DNA of 64,000 nt, from contig CBDDCT010000007.1 in assembly GCA_965226185.1 (NCBI GenBank), forward strand, positions 434,001 through 498,000, read 5' to 3'. Position numbers and translations under genes: made by a program. The notes under the pieces were generated by a model that did no database searches, was not told the origin of the DNA, and saw nothing but the letters and a program-made list of their open reading frames with translations. Source of the stretch: CBDCYS01 sp965226185 (GTDB lineage Bacteria; Acidobacteriota; Terriglobia; Bryobacterales; UBA6623). Within the stretch, counting starts at the first letter, position 1; every line of letters begins with the position of its first letter. Shown in pieces: positions 1-10,883 of the stretch.

Positions 1-1134
<1,134 letters not shown>

Positions 1135-1937
1135 CCACGTGGCGAGGCGAAGTGCGTGGGAGGCCCGTCAGTACGAGACGCGCGCCGCTTGACGAGCGGA
1201 GGCGTACTCGACAGTACGTTGAGCAAGGCGAGCAAGTGCAACGAAGTAATGGCGCGCCTATCGCGTGCTTCGACCGTCAGCTGGTGAGAAATGCGGGTTA
1301 GTCAAGACCAAGGCCTCTTATGGATCAACATCGACCCGCCGGCGGCGAATCGTCCGATCACAACGACAATGAGCGACGTGCATCTTGAGATGTAGGATCT
1401 CGATGTGTGAACTTCTCCGCCGGTCTATGTTGCTTGTCATATTTCTAGCAAACCCATGGGCGAAAGCACCTGCAAATGAGGTCAGCGAATGGATTTGGGA
1501 CTCCGGCGAGCCCGCCCCATTTACCCAAAGAGCCTCAACGCAGTCGAGGCCCTGCGGGTTTTTCTTTTGCAAGCCTTGCGTGGGTAACATTCGCCCTGTG
1601 GCTTCGATCAGTTTGCAAGAGCGCCTTGGGTAACATAACCATCTTGGCTTCGACTCAGTATACCCCCTCGCCCCCAGCGCGGCCTCGTCGTTCAATTTCT
1701 CGCAAAGCTAAAGCCGACCTGCACAACGGACGATGGATCGTGGGGTGCAAGCACCGCGCAAATTGGTTGCCTTCAGTGCGAGAGCGGGTGTACTATGGCG
1801 TAGTCGGAGAGCCTAAATCGGAAATTCCGGCTAATCCTGCATCCGTCGATTTCCTTCAGATGAACCGCATTTCGGCACTCAAGCGTCTTTTGAAGGGGGT
1901 CTTTTTTCGGCTTCACAGGCTGGCCAACTGATGTAAT
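1135..1937. other. Non-coding stretch downstream of intron copy A
   Basis: No convincing gene is seen. Short open frames here have poor composition and no recognisable motif. A hairpin (GCCTC / GAGGC, 9-base loop) near 1527-1545 is followed a few bases later by a T-rich run (about 1559-1566) and may act as a factor-independent terminator. A 17-bp match to an IS1380-type inverted repeat lies at 1285-1301 and is listed separately. Confidence 0.5.
1285..1301 (-). repeat. Solo IS1380-type terminal inverted repeat
   Basis: The reverse complement reads CTAACCCGCATTTCTCA, which differs by one base from the end of the IS1380 element at 22101 and from the 5' exon of intron copy B at 10380-10396. It stands about 150 bp after intron copy A with no transposase beside it. 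It is probably a leftover end of a lost element. Confidence 0.6.
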
Positions 1938-2258
1938 CTGGCCATCCTACCCATCCATTACTATTCGCCGGTGGTGGACATCATTGAACTGGGACGTACT
2001 AAGAACGAGTGGGCCAGGAAGTCTGAGTTGCCGGGGCTGCGTGTTAACCTTGACGAGCAGGTACAAAACCTTCTTGAAATTTGCTTGCCTTACCAGAGTG
2101 AGTTTCTTGGCAATCAGACCTATCGGGAGGCTGTCGCCCAACATTATGGTCCTGGTTATGGCTATGTTGAAGCCTCAGAAATTCAATGTCACCTGAATTA
2201 TGCACAGATTCACTTTGCGAGTGTGGCTGCGTTCGTAGCGGGTTGGCGGTCGTCGTGA
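1938..2258 (+). pseudogene. N-terminal fragment of a class I SAM-dependent methyltransferase
   Basis: The open frame resembles the N-terminal region that precedes the SAM-binding core in a family of class I methyltransferases: a YYSPVVDI segment, then ELPGLRVNLDEQ, LPYQSEF and a short FG/YG-rich stretch. It stops before any GxGxG-type SAM motif, so the catalytic core is absent. The conserved segment begins upstream of the GTG at 1971, without a clear start codon, which also suggests truncation at the 5' end. The family call rests on motif memory, not alignment, and could be wrong; the fragment is unlikely to be functional. Confidence 0.45.
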
Positions 2259-2798
2259 GGTGGTAGCTCGGCAACTGGTCTTTTGGCTTCTCCGTCCCCG
2301 GTTTCCCTTCCCGCCCAGATTCCGCGTCGTCAAAACCTCGCTCGGAAGTGACGTGTTTCCAGTGCGTTACGGCTAGTGCATAAAATTTTATGCATAGCGC
2401 ATAGCTAGGCTCTCAGATCAGCGCCCTCCCGACCACCGGCAGAAAGCCGCCGTAGGGAGTCGGCTTCTTGCCGCGGAAGTGGTAAGGCGTCGAAGCCCCG
2501 ATTTTATTGGGTCGCGAGGCCGTCACGGCTGGGCCTTGTTGGACGGGCCTTTGGGAGCTATGCTGTTTTCGTCTGGTAACCATGTGGGTGACCTCCTTGG
2601 GGTTGGCTGGCGAAGCTGGGATCTTTGCCAGCCTACCTTTTTACCCCATGTTTTCGGGGGTTCCCAATGGTCCCTTGCGGCTCAGCCCTCCTCAGGTCCA
2701 CGCCGCAGTGCATAATTCAGGTGTCAGCGAAAATAGATATGGCGTAATCTTACGTTAGATGCGCGAACTCTTGGTTTGACGCTGACTGACCTCGAGAG
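2259..2798. other. Non-coding region before GH2 gene
   Basis: No supported gene is seen on either strand. The short ORFs present lack recognisable motifs. The sequence is less GC-rich around 2360-2410 than its surroundings. Confidence 0.4.
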
Positions 2799-2843
2799 CG
2801 TCGCCGCCTTGCGGCGAAGGACCGGCAGGATTGCCGGCCCCTG
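2799..2843. repeat. REP-like double hairpin, copy 1
   Basis: Two adjacent small hairpins: CGCCGCCTTGCGGCG and GGACCGGCAGGATTGCCGGCC. About 40 of 44 bases match the copy at 4821-4864, and the two copies lie just outside the two ends of the GH2 gene. It sits about 80 bp beyond the GH2 stop and could act as a transcript-end stabiliser, as REP elements do in other bacteria. Confidence 0.6.
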
Positions 2844-2923
2844 CTGTGGACTGCTTGGCGCCGCAGCCCCCGTGGCCCAATGACCGCGGATGTGATGTCT
2901 CTGGACTATTTCGATGACGCTAG

Positions 2924-4744
2924 TCAGCGCAGCAGCCCGTTGATCTCCCGCAGCACCTTCGAATCGAACTTCGGCTTGCGGTCAAACGTCAGCAGACCGT
3001 TGACCTCTTGTTCGACATCGGTTAACTGCGTGTAACAAATCCCTGTAATCACCGGGAGCTTGGCGATCGCCTCGTACAGGCCCCGCATTCGATCGAGAGC
3101 CGCCTCCGGAGTTTTCTCGACGCCGGAGTATCCCCAGGACTCTTCGGGCACATCGGTTCCCGGGGGGATGTAGGCGATGCCTCCAAACTCCGAAAGATAG
3201 AACGGCGAGCCATTGTATTCGTAGCCTGGGAGGATAAATGCGCGCGCGGCCGACGGCATGGTGAACCCGGGTTTGCCTAACTCTTTGTAACGCTCGAGCA
3301 ACAGGTCGCCCGTGCGGCTGTAGTCGTGGAACGCGAACAGGTCCGTCATGTCGGTGTGTTCCCAGCCGTCGTTGTCGATCACGGGCCGGGTAGCGTCGAG
3401 AGACTTTGTCAGCGTGTAGAGCGCTTTCAGATGGTTTTGTTGAATGGGGTCGCGCAGGTTCGGCGTCCCCCAACTTTCGTTGAGCGGGGTCCACATGATG
3501 ACCGAGGGGTGGTTGTAGTCGCGCTCGACAGTCTCAATCCATTCGTTCGTGAAATTTCGCGCATACTCCTCGTCGCATAGGTAGGCGTTCGCAGCCTCGT
3601 CGGAGACCAGAAAACCCATTTTGTCAGCCCAATAAAGCCAGCGCGGGTCCTCCAGCTTCTGATGCTTGCGTGCGCCGTTGAAGCCCATCTCCATCGTCAT
3701 CTTGATGTCGTATTTGAGGGCTTCGTCCGAGGGCGGCGTCATGATGCTTTCGGGCCAGTAGCCCTGGTCGAGCACGAACTTCAGGTAGATAGGCCGGCCG
3801 TTGAGATAAACGCGGCCGTTTTCGACGGTGACCGTACGGAACCCAAAATACGACCGCACCTCATCGAGGATGTCTTCGCCCCGCCGCAACTGGAAGGTAA
3901 CGTCGTAGAGGTTCGGGCCGCGCCGCAAGTCCCACAACTTGGGGTCGGGCACGACGGCAATGGCGGTCGTGCGCATTTGGTCCGCCAATACTGTCGTGGA
4001 GGCCACAATTTTTCCGCCATCCAGCACGCTAACCGTCAGTTGCAGGCCCTCGGCAGGCCGGGTGATGCGTGAGGAGAATCGGACAGTGCCGTCATTCCGC
4101 GGGTCGATGCGGACCTTGTCGATATAGCTATCGCCCGCGCCCTCCAGCCAAACGGTCTGCCAGATTCCTGTCGTGCGGCGGTAGAAAATGCCGCGTGACT
4201 TCGGCTCCCAAAACTGCTTCCCCCTCGGGACGTAGCGGTCGGTGGGGTAGTCCTCCGCGCGCAGCACGAGCGTGTTCTCGCCGTCTTGAAGATAGCGGGT
4301 GATGGCAAAAGAGAACGGCGTATGCCCGCCGAGATGCCGGCCCACGTGCTGTCCGTTCACCCAAACTTCGGCCAAATAATCGACGGCCCCGAATTTGAGC
4401 AAGACGTTCTTCCCCCTCCAGTCGTTCGACAGCGTGAACGAGCGCCGATACCAGACCACCGGGTGAAACGACGTGTCGCCGATGCCGCTCATCGGGCTCT
4501 CGGGGCAAAACGGCACGAGAATCTTGCGCGAGAGTTTCTTCTCGTCTGAGAACCACTGCTCGGTGAGTCCGGCGTCCTTGTCGTCAAATTCAAACTCCCA
4601 CTCACCGTTCAGGTTCAGCCAGAGTTTGCGCTCGAACTGGGGTTGAGGGTATTCCGGGCGTGGGATTTTCTGGGAGAAACAGTTGACTGCTCCCATGCCC
4701 AGGAGAAACAAAAACAAGAGCTTTGACGTTATCGATCTCTTCAC
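2924..4744 (-). CDS. Secreted glycoside hydrolase family 2 (beta-galactosidase/glucuronidase-like)
   Basis: A 606-residue GH2 enzyme predicted to cleave beta-linked sugars outside the cytoplasm. It has an N-terminal signal peptide (hydrophobic residues 9-20, cleavage near NCFSQ), then the jelly-roll sugar-binding domain (about 40-200), the immunoglobulin-like domain (about 205-305) and the TIM barrel (about 310-606). The acid/base is Glu423 in NES and the nucleophile is Glu519 in SEFGG, both in their usual contexts. Substrate cannot be fixed from sequence; galactosides or glucuronides are the usual ones. It is transcribed alone, between two REP-like hairpins, upstream of a rhamnose kinase and hydantoinase block on the same strand. 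Confidence 0.9.
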   Translation of the reverse strand: MKRSITSKLLFLFLLGMGAVNCFSQKIPRPEYPQPQFERKLWLNLNGEWEFEFDDKDAGLTEQWFSDEKKLSRKILVPFCPESPMSGIGDTSFHPVVWYRRSFTLSNDWRGKNVLLKFGAVDYLAEVWVNGQHVGRHLGGHTPFSFAITRYLQDGENTLVLRAEDYPTDRYVPRGKQFWEPKSRGIFYRRTTGIWQTVWLEGAGDSYIDKVRIDPRNDGTVRFSSRITRPAEGLQLTVSVLDGGKIVASTTVLADQMRTTAIAVVPDPKLWDLRRGPNLYDVTFQLRRGEDILDEVRSYFGFRTVTVENGRVYLNGRPIYLKFVLDQGYWPESIMTPPSDEALKYDIKMTMEMGFNGARKHQKLEDPRWLYWADKMGFLVSDEAANAYLCDEEYARNFTNEWIETVERDYNHPSVIMWTPLNESWGTPNLRDPIQQNHLKALYTLTKSLDATRPVIDNDGWEHTDMTDLFAFHDYSRTGDLLLERYKELGKPGFTMPSAARAFILPGYEYNGSPFYLSEFGGIAYIPPGTDVPEESWGYSGVEKTPEAALDRMRGLYEAIAKLPVITGICYTQLTDVEQEVNGLLTFDRKPKFDSKVLREINGLLR

Positions 4745-4820
4745 CTTTGTACCTCTTATTCGCGCGGTAATTTCAAACAGTCTGGCGAACCTAATATTAT
4801 CCTTCAGTTAGAAGGCGGAT

Positions 4821-4864
4821 CGTCGCCGCTTTGCGGCGATGGACCGGCAAGATTGCCGGTCCCT
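4821..4864. repeat. REP-like double hairpin, copy 2
   Basis: Same two-hairpin design as 2799-2843 with four mismatches, one of which preserves pairing as a G:T. It lies about 75 bp upstream of the GH2 start and its last bases touch the stop codon of the hydantoinase B gene, so it would be the 3' end hairpin of that transcript. Confidence 0.6.
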
Positions 4865-6458
4865 ACTTTGCGGGTTTCTTGGCGCCGTAGCCGCCGGCGC
4901 CGGGCGTTTCAATGGTTAGCGTGTCGCCGGGCTTCGCCCGGAAGTGGCCTTTGCCGGGAAGCCGTTGGCCGTTGAGGAGGTTGCGGCCTGGTTTGCCGGA
5001 CTCGCCGCCTTCGAGACCATAGGGCCCCCGCTCGCGGCGCTCGGAGAGAATGGCGATGTCGGTGTCGGCCAACAGCTCGAACTCCCGAATCACCCCATCG
5101 CCTCCGCGGTGGGTTCCTGCGCCGCCCGAGCCGCGCCGCACGGCGTAGCGCCGCACGCGCAGCGGTAGCAAGTGCTCCATCGCTTCGACCGGTGTGTTGA
5201 GGCTGTTCGTCATGTTGGTATGGGTTGCATCGACGCCGTCGGCGTCCGGCCGTGCTCCCATCGCCCCCGCGATCGTTTCGTAGTAGGCAAAGGGCTTGCC
5301 CGAACGCGGGTCTGTCCCGCCCAGCGTCAGGTTGTTCATCGTCCCCGAGCTGGCCGCCGGAATTTGGCCGGGCAGCGCCCGTTCGAGCGCACCCAGCAGC
5401 ACGTCAACGATGCGCTGCGACGTTTCGACATTTCCAGCGGCGACACTGGCGGGCATCCGTGCGTCGACAACGGAACCCGGCCGCGTCACAATCTGGACGG
5501 GACGCATCATCCCGGCGTTGTAGGGAATGTCGTCCTGAATCAGGCAGCGGAAACAGAACATCGTCGCAGCCGTGGTCACCGGAAGATTGGCATTGACGCC
5601 GCCGCGTACTTGAGGATCCGAATTACTGTAGTCGACCCTCGCTTCCTCGCCCCGGACCGTGAGCTTGCAGTGGATGCGAATCGGGCCGGCCGAGAAACCG
5701 TCGTCGTCAAGAAAGTCCTCGAACTCGTACTCGCCGTCGGGAATCTCGTCGATTCGCGCACGCATCATGCGTTCGGAGTAGTTTTTCAGCGCGTCCATCT
5801 GGCGCGCGATTTTTCCAGCGCCATACTTGCTTGCCGCGTCTAGCAGGCGGCGCTCGCCCACGCGGTGAGCCGCGATCTGAGCGCCAAGATCGCCGCGGCG
5901 TTCCTCGGGCGTGCGGACATTGGCGAGAATCAGCTCCAGAATGTCCTCGTTCATTTCGTTGTTGCGGATCAGTTTGACCGGGGGAATGCGCAACCCTTCC
6001 TGAAAGATCTCGGTTGCCAGCGGCATGGATCCGGGCATCATCCCGCCGACATCGGAATGATGGGCGCGCGTTGCCAGATAGTAAGCCGGCCGCGGCTGCT
6101 CCTCCACGAAAACGGCTGAGACCGAAGTGATGTCAGGCAGGTGAGTGCCGCCCCGGAAGGGGTCGTTGAGCAGTACGAGATCGCCTGGTTCGAGCGAGTG
6201 AGCCTTCAGCGCTTCGGTGACGGAATAGGGCATGGCGCCCAAGTGCGCCGGCATGTGGTCGCCCATCGCGATCGTCTCGGCGTGCTGGTCATAGACGGCG
6301 CAGGAGTAGTCGCGCCGCTCTTTGATATTGGGAGAAAAAGACGTCCGCCGCAGCACGATCCCCATTTCCTCGGCGATCGAGACGAAGAGGTTTCGGAAGA
6401 TTTCGAGTTCGAGATTCAAAATGTTGTCCGCATGGGCAGGCTGACACGGGCCGGTCAT
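4863..6458 (-). CDS. hyuB: Hydantoinase B/oxoprolinase family protein
   Basis: ATP-dependent hydantoinase or oxoprolinase B subunit, which opens hydantoin-type rings together with an A subunit. Family landmarks include the N-terminal EIFRNLFVSIAEEMG segment, RRDYSCAVYD, the LLNDPFRGGTHLPD motif, AHHSDVGG and the C-terminal RRERGPYGLEGG. The chosen ATG leaves about 531 residues, a normal family length; an upstream in-frame start at 6527 would add 23 residues of poor composition. No hyuA partner is nearby, which is unusual because A and B are normally adjacent. The gene lies just after a broken membrane-protein gene on the same strand. Confidence 0.88.
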   Translation of the reverse strand: MTGPCQPAHADNILNLELEIFRNLFVSIAEEMGIVLRRTSFSPNIKERRDYSCAVYDQHAETIAMGDHMPAHLGAMPYSVTEALKAHSLEPGDLVLLNDPFRGGTHLPDITSVSAVFVEEQPRPAYYLATRAHHSDVGGMMPGSMPLATEIFQEGLRIPPVKLIRNNEMNEDILELILANVRTPEERRGDLGAQIAAHRVGERRLLDAASKYGAGKIARQMDALKNYSERMMRARIDEIPDGEYEFEDFLDDDGFSAGPIRIHCKLTVRGEEARVDYSNSDPQVRGGVNANLPVTTAATMFCFRCLIQDDIPYNAGMMRPVQIVTRPGSVVDARMPASVAAGNVETSQRIVDVLLGALERALPGQIPAASSGTMNNLTLGGTDPRSGKPFAYYETIAGAMGARPDADGVDATHTNMTNSLNTPVEAMEHLLPLRVRRYAVRRGSGGAGTHRGGDGVIREFELLADTDIAILSERRERGPYGLEGGESGKPGRNLLNGQRLPGKGHFRAKPGDTLTIETPGAGGYGAKKPAK

Positions 6459-6534
6459 ACCCCGGCGCGATCGGCGATTGGCCAGAGCCCGGCCGAGCCG
6501 ATAGCCCGGCTCCACGCACAGCCGCAATTATAGA

Positions 6535-7749
6535 TCAGTCCGGCAAAACTCCCCGGACGACACCCGGAAGATGCACCCAAATCTGCACCCCAACGCGCAC
6601 CATGACAAGGCCCAGCGGCACGAGCATCCAGCGTTCGCCGCGCGCGATTCCCGTCATCGCGAGCCACAGGAAAAGCGGGGAGAGAACCCGCGCGAAACCC
6701 ACGCTCTGCTCCCAGATGTCCGCCTTGCCCATGATCGCCGCCAGCCCGACGAACGCCACGCAAGACATCGTGGCCGGATCCAGTGCCAGCGAGTCCCGCG
6801 TCATCTTTCGAACCAGGAAGGCCACGGTTCCGATTGCCACCCAAGTTCCCAGAATCCCCAAGTAATCGGCCACGGCCGCCGCGGCAACCCAGCGTCCCGT
6901 GATTTCGAAAGCGACCGGATTCAGGGTCCGCTCAACGAGCCCCGCGAAAGGATAGCCCGCGAACCACGCAGTCAGATCCGCCCCAGTCTTGGAGTGGACG
7001 TAAGCGACCCAAAGCAACCACGGAACAACCACTGTCGAGAAAATCGCCAATCGCAGCCATTGACGTTGCAGCAAGTTGTAGAGAGCGTAGCCGGCCGCGA
7101 CCAGCAGTCCGGTTTCACGCGCAAACGGGCAAAATGCCAAAACCACATACAGTTTCCAGCCGGGGGCGAGTTAGACGTAAACAGCGAAACCGGCACAAAG
7201 CGCCAGCAGCGCCACATCGACCGTCATTCTTTCGAGCGAACCAAATACCCCGGGAAGCACGACGAACGCCAGCGCAAATCCCGGATAGATCCCGAGGCCG
7301 GCCAAGTAGCGAGCGACCCAATAGGCCCCCAGGAAAACAAAACCCAGAACCACGCCAAAATAGGACCAATCGACCCAGCCGGAATTTCCAAGGGACAACA
7401 CTGACGCCAATCCTGGGACAAGAATTCTGCGCCAGCGCAAACGAGGATTGTCGACATATTGATCAAACCCCCGCCGCATCAGCGGATCATGCGCAACGTA
7501 ATGGTAGAGCTGTCCGTCGAATCCGCGCGGGTCCTCCACTTGATAAACTTCTCCAACCAGTGGAGGAGGAACCGGCCGGCTGGACCCCGTGAAGAAAAGG
7601 GCTGTCGCGTGTCCTTCGTAGTTGTAGCGAACCGTCAAATACTGCCCGAAGGCCGCGGCGATGACGGCAACCAGGGCCCAGCCTAGGCAGGCCCTGCACC
7701 CGTTGCGGCCTCCAGCGGGGAGGTCTGGGCGGGCGGAATCACGTTCCAC
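6535..7749 (-). pseudogene. Polytopic membrane protein interrupted by one in-frame TAA
   Basis: Two stretches of one frame form a multi-spanning membrane protein of about 404 residues, broken by a TAA at 7173-7171. Homology-like continuity across the stop (hydrophobic helices on both sides, no frame change) shows it was one gene. The first part has an N-terminal helix, a periplasm-like loop with VYQVEDPRGFDGQLYHYVA, and further helices; the second has about five helices. The layout resembles glycosyltransferase-like or DUF2029-type integral membrane proteins. A GTG start at 7749 overlaps the rhaB stop, suggesting translational coupling. The lesion may be real or a sequencing error. Confidence 0.7.
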
Positions 7750-9214
7750 GAACAGCCTCGCGCAGTCTCTGTGCCGCCTCTCCCCATCCCGATGTACCCG
7801 AGCGTGGCTCGTAGGTTTTGGGATCAAACGACCGCCGCACAACTTCGCGCGCCTCCACGCCATTCGCGATACGGCCCATGGCCATCGCCTGCATTAAGAC
7901 GTTTCCGATGGCCGTCGCTTCGACCGGACCCGCCACGACCGGCACGCCGACGGCATCCGCCGTGTACCGGCAGAGTACTTCGTTTTTCGAGCCGCCGCCC
8001 ACAACGTGAAGCGTTTGTGCCCGGCGTCCCGTGATTGCCCCCAAATCATCGACAACCAGCCGGTACATCAATGCCAGGCTCTCAAAGATACAGCGCGCAA
8101 ACTGACCGAGCGTCTCCGGCGCGGGCTGAGCGGACGCCAGGCAGTGATCCACAATCCGTTGAGGCATGCCCCCTGGCGCGATAAAGCCGGAATCGTTCAC
8201 GTTGATCACCGACCGAAAGGGCTCCGCCTCTTCCGCCGCGGCAACCAGCTCGCCGTAGGAGGTTTCCGTTCCCTGCCGCGCCCATTCACGCCGGCATTCT
8301 TCAAGCAGCCACATGCCGCAAATATTTTTCAGTAAACGAGTCGTTCCCCAGACACCGCCTTCGTTGGTGAAGTTGCGATCCAGCACCGCCGGCGTAACAA
8401 ATGGCCGCGGCGTTTCCGCGCCCAGCAACGACCACGTCCCGGAGCTCAAGAAAGCCCAGTCACCCTGACTCGCTGGAACGGCCGCCACGGCCGAGCCCGT
8501 ATCGTGCGAGGCCGGCGCCACGACCGACATCGCTCCAGCGCCGCAATCCTCGGCGACACTTTGAACCAGCTCACCAACTTTCGTGCCGGGTTGAATCACC
8601 TCGGGAAAAATATCCACCGGCAGCCCCAGCTTGGAGAGTAAATCAGTCGCCCAGTCCTTCTTGCGCGGATCATGAAACTGTGTCGTCGAAGCGTCGCTGA
8701 ACTCGCAAACCTTGACCCCGCTGAACCAGTAATGAAACAAGTCCGGCATCATGAGGAAAGTGCTTGCCGCCTCCAGCGCCGGCGACCCTTTCATCGTGTA
8801 GAGCTGGAAGAGAGTGTTGATCTGCATAAACTGCAGCCCCGTGTGTTCGAAGATTTCCTCTCGCGGGACGATCTCCATCACCCGCTCCATGACACCGTTC
8901 GTGCGCGAATCACGGTAATGATGCGGATTGCCGGCGAGCACACCTTTGCGGTCAAGCAGGGCGTAATCCACACCCCAAGTGTCGACACCGAGCGACACGG
9001 GTTTGTGGGCCGCCGCGGCTCGCAGACCCGCCTTCATTTCATCGAAAAGCCGCAGCGGATCCCAATGCAAACTGTCGAGCACACGAACGCCGTGGTTCGA
9101 AAAGCGGTGCAGCTCCTGCAAGCGCAGCCGATCGTTTTCCAAGGTCCCGAGGATCGCGCGGCCGCTCTCCGCTCCCAGGTCCAAGGCCAAGTAATTTTCT
9201 GTTGCTGCCACCAA
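7739..9214 (-). CDS. rhaB: Rhamnulokinase
   Basis: FGGY-family sugar kinase of 491 residues, expected to phosphorylate L-rhamnulose in rhamnose breakdown. The N-terminal ATPase fold starts with LALDLGAESGRA. GVDTWGVDYALLD and NPHHYRDSRT are typical of RhaB. The second domain has SHDTGSAVAAVP, SSGTWSLLG, and the nucleotide-binding VVGGGSKNEVLCRYTAD and ANPV-equivalent region. No rhaA, rhaD or regulator is visible here, so it is a single-gene outpost of the pathway. It is divergent from the Wzt-like gene with about 100 bp between starts, so both promoters should lie there. Confidence 0.93.
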   Translation of the reverse strand: MVAATENYLALDLGAESGRAILGTLENDRLRLQELHRFSNHGVRVLDSLHWDPLRLFDEMKAGLRAAAAHKPVSLGVDTWGVDYALLDRKGVLAGNPHHYRDSRTNGVMERVMEIVPREEIFEHTGLQFMQINTLFQLYTMKGSPALEAASTFLMMPDLFHYWFSGVKVCEFSDASTTQFHDPRKKDWATDLLSKLGLPVDIFPEVIQPGTKVGELVQSVAEDCGAGAMSVVAPASHDTGSAVAAVPASQGDWAFLSSGTWSLLGAETPRPFVTPAVLDRNFTNEGGVWGTTRLLKNICGMWLLEECRREWARQGTETSYGELVAAAEEAEPFRSVINVNDSGFIAPGGMPQRIVDHCLASAQPAPETLGQFARCIFESLALMYRLVVDDLGAITGRRAQTLHVVGGGSKNEVLCRYTADAVGVPVVAGPVEATAIGNVLMQAMAMGRIANGVEAREVVRRSFDPKTYEPRSGTSGWGEAAQRLREAVRGT

Positions 9215-9314
9215 AGTCCTCCAACTCGAACGAAAGCCAAATTCTCGCGCATGCAGCCGCGCGGATCAAGGCGCCGTTCCACCCCTGCGGTAGAATGTGG
9301 AATCCCCGCCAGCC

Positions 9315-10295
9315 ATGCCGCTCAAGTTCCACGATATACGGTATCAGCAAGGCGACCTGCGTCTGGAGGCCAGCCTGTCCTTCATGGACGGGACTATCGT
9401 TGGGCTGACGGGGCCGAACGGGGCGGGGAAGTCGATCTTTCTCGAACTCGCCTGCGGTCTGCGCAAGCCTGACGGGGGTCGCGTCGATGGACCGGCAAAC
9501 CGCGCAATCGCCCGAGAGAGCCTCTGCTCCGGCAGTGCCGGCGAAGTTCGCTCCTCCATCGATTCCGCCCTGCAACGGAAACCTGATCTTCTCATCGTCG
9601 GCCCATCCTTCGCCCTCACTGACCCGGCATACCAAGCAAAAACCCTGGCGGCCTTTCACCAATTGAGGAGGGCGGGAGCGATCATCCTGCTGGCTTCGCA
9701 TGATCTCGCACTATTGGAACGTCATTGCGACGAAGTCGTCATTCTCGGCCAGGGACGAGTGACCGGGCGAGGCGATCCCCATCTGGTTCTTCAGGACTAC
9801 CGCCGCCTCACCCATGACTCTCTGAAGCGCTCGTCTCCCGCCGCTGAATTGGCGCCCTCCGCGCGCCACGGCGACCAGCGAGCTGAAGTCGTTTCGTTGC
9901 GAATTCTAAACTCCGCCGGCGAATCGACCACTCTGGTTCAAAGCGGCGAGCAAATGACGATCCAAGCGCACGTACGCTTTCGTGAAGCCATTGCCAATCC
10001 AGTTGCCGGTATCTTACTTCGCAGCCGAATCGGTGTAACCGTTTACGGAACCAACACTGAGCTGGAAAAGGTCGAGTTGGGCCCTTGTGCTGCTGGTGAC
10101 GAAATGAAGCTGAACTTTCGTTTCGAGTGCAACTTGTGCCCGGGCGAGTATACCGTGACGGTGGCTTCCCACGACCCCGACGGCGCCCCTCACGATTGGC
10201 TGGAGGACGCGATTCAGTTCACCGTGAGCGACACCCGCTACACGGCTGGCGTAGCCAACCTAAAAGCGCGGGTTACTGCCCGGTCTGTTCTGTAG
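9315..10295 (+). CDS. Wzt-like O-antigen export protein with degenerate ATPase domain
   Basis: 326 residues: a shortened ABC nucleotide-binding domain (about 1-180) joined to a Wzt-type carbohydrate-binding beta-sandwich (about 195-315). Walker A is intact (GPNGAGKS) and the H-loop is present (LLASHDL). However, the helical subdomain with Q-loop and LSGGQ-type signature is largely missing, and the Walker B region reads LLIVGPSFALTD where LLIVDE-type is expected, so the magnesium aspartate and catalytic glutamate are both lost. It may bind but not hydrolyse ATP, or be a decaying copy. No Wzm permease is adjacent. The ATG at 9315 was preferred over 9297 because the fold begins immediately after it. 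Confidence 0.75.
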   Translation: MPLKFHDIRYQQGDLRLEASLSFMDGTIVGLTGPNGAGKSIFLELACGLRKPDGGRVDGPANRAIARESLCSGSAGEVRSSIDSALQRKPDLLIVGPSFALTDPAYQAKTLAAFHQLRRAGAIILLASHDLALLERHCDEVVILGQGRVTGRGDPHLVLQDYRRLTHDSLKRSSPAAELAPSARHGDQRAEVVSLRILNSAGESTTLVQSGEQMTIQAHVRFREAIANPVAGILLRSRIGVTVYGTNTELEKVELGPCAAGDEMKLNFRFECNLCPGEYTVTVASHDPDGAPHDWLEDAIQFTVSDTRYTAGVANLKARVTARSVL

Positions 10296-10379
10296 AGGGT
10301 TCAGCACCATCCCGCTGATTACCTTAATCAACACCCAATTTCGGATGCAAGGAGAAGTCAAATCATCACCTTGAAACAA

Positions 10380-10396
10380 CTAGCCCGCATTTCTCA
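10380..10396 (+). repeat. IS1380-type left inverted repeat serving as intron 5' exon
   Basis: CTAGCCCGCATTTCTCA is identical to the left end of the intact IS1380 element (22102-22118). It ends exactly where the group II intron begins with GTGCG, so the inverted repeat supplies the bases next to the 5' splice site. Confidence 0.75.
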
Positions 10397-10883
10397 GTGC
10401 GCCTTTTCGGCGCGGACACCCTGTGGGAGGAAGGAGCCCACCTATGTAGTTGTCGGTAAGCATGGAAGCTGACGAGCGGCTTGGCCGGGTAACTGGCCAG
10501 GCGGAAGCCTCGTGACAAAGTCTGGGGAAAGCCGGGCGAGCAAGCTGGCAGGCCGTAACGCGCAGTAAGCCTGAGCAGGCCTCGAAAGGGAAATCGCGGA
10601 CGCCGACCCGCCTGAGATACGGGGAAGGCCGCACGGACCGGGAAGCAACCGACATTTGCACCGGTCCGGTCCGCCGGGGTAGTGGGCACGGCATGTCAGC
10701 CAAGGGAGACCGCGGTGCAGGAAGGGAGACCCCGGCGGGTGGAGCTCGCAACTCCGCCGTCCTCGGAAAGGAGGGCGGACCCGGCGGGGAGTCGGACAGG
10801 GCCATGGTAGCGAAGAAGCCGGGTAACTGCGGTGGAGCGAAGGGCCCTGCCTTCCGGCACGCTTTGGAAGCAGAACAGGTCAG

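Noticed and set aside
1476..1931. 151-residue ORF downstream of intron copy A
   Set aside because: Composition is poor and no motif, start signal or family is seen.
6571..7404. 277-residue ORF antisense to the membrane protein
   Set aside because: Rich in Arg, Gln and His, with no domain; it is the shadow of the minus-strand coding sequence.
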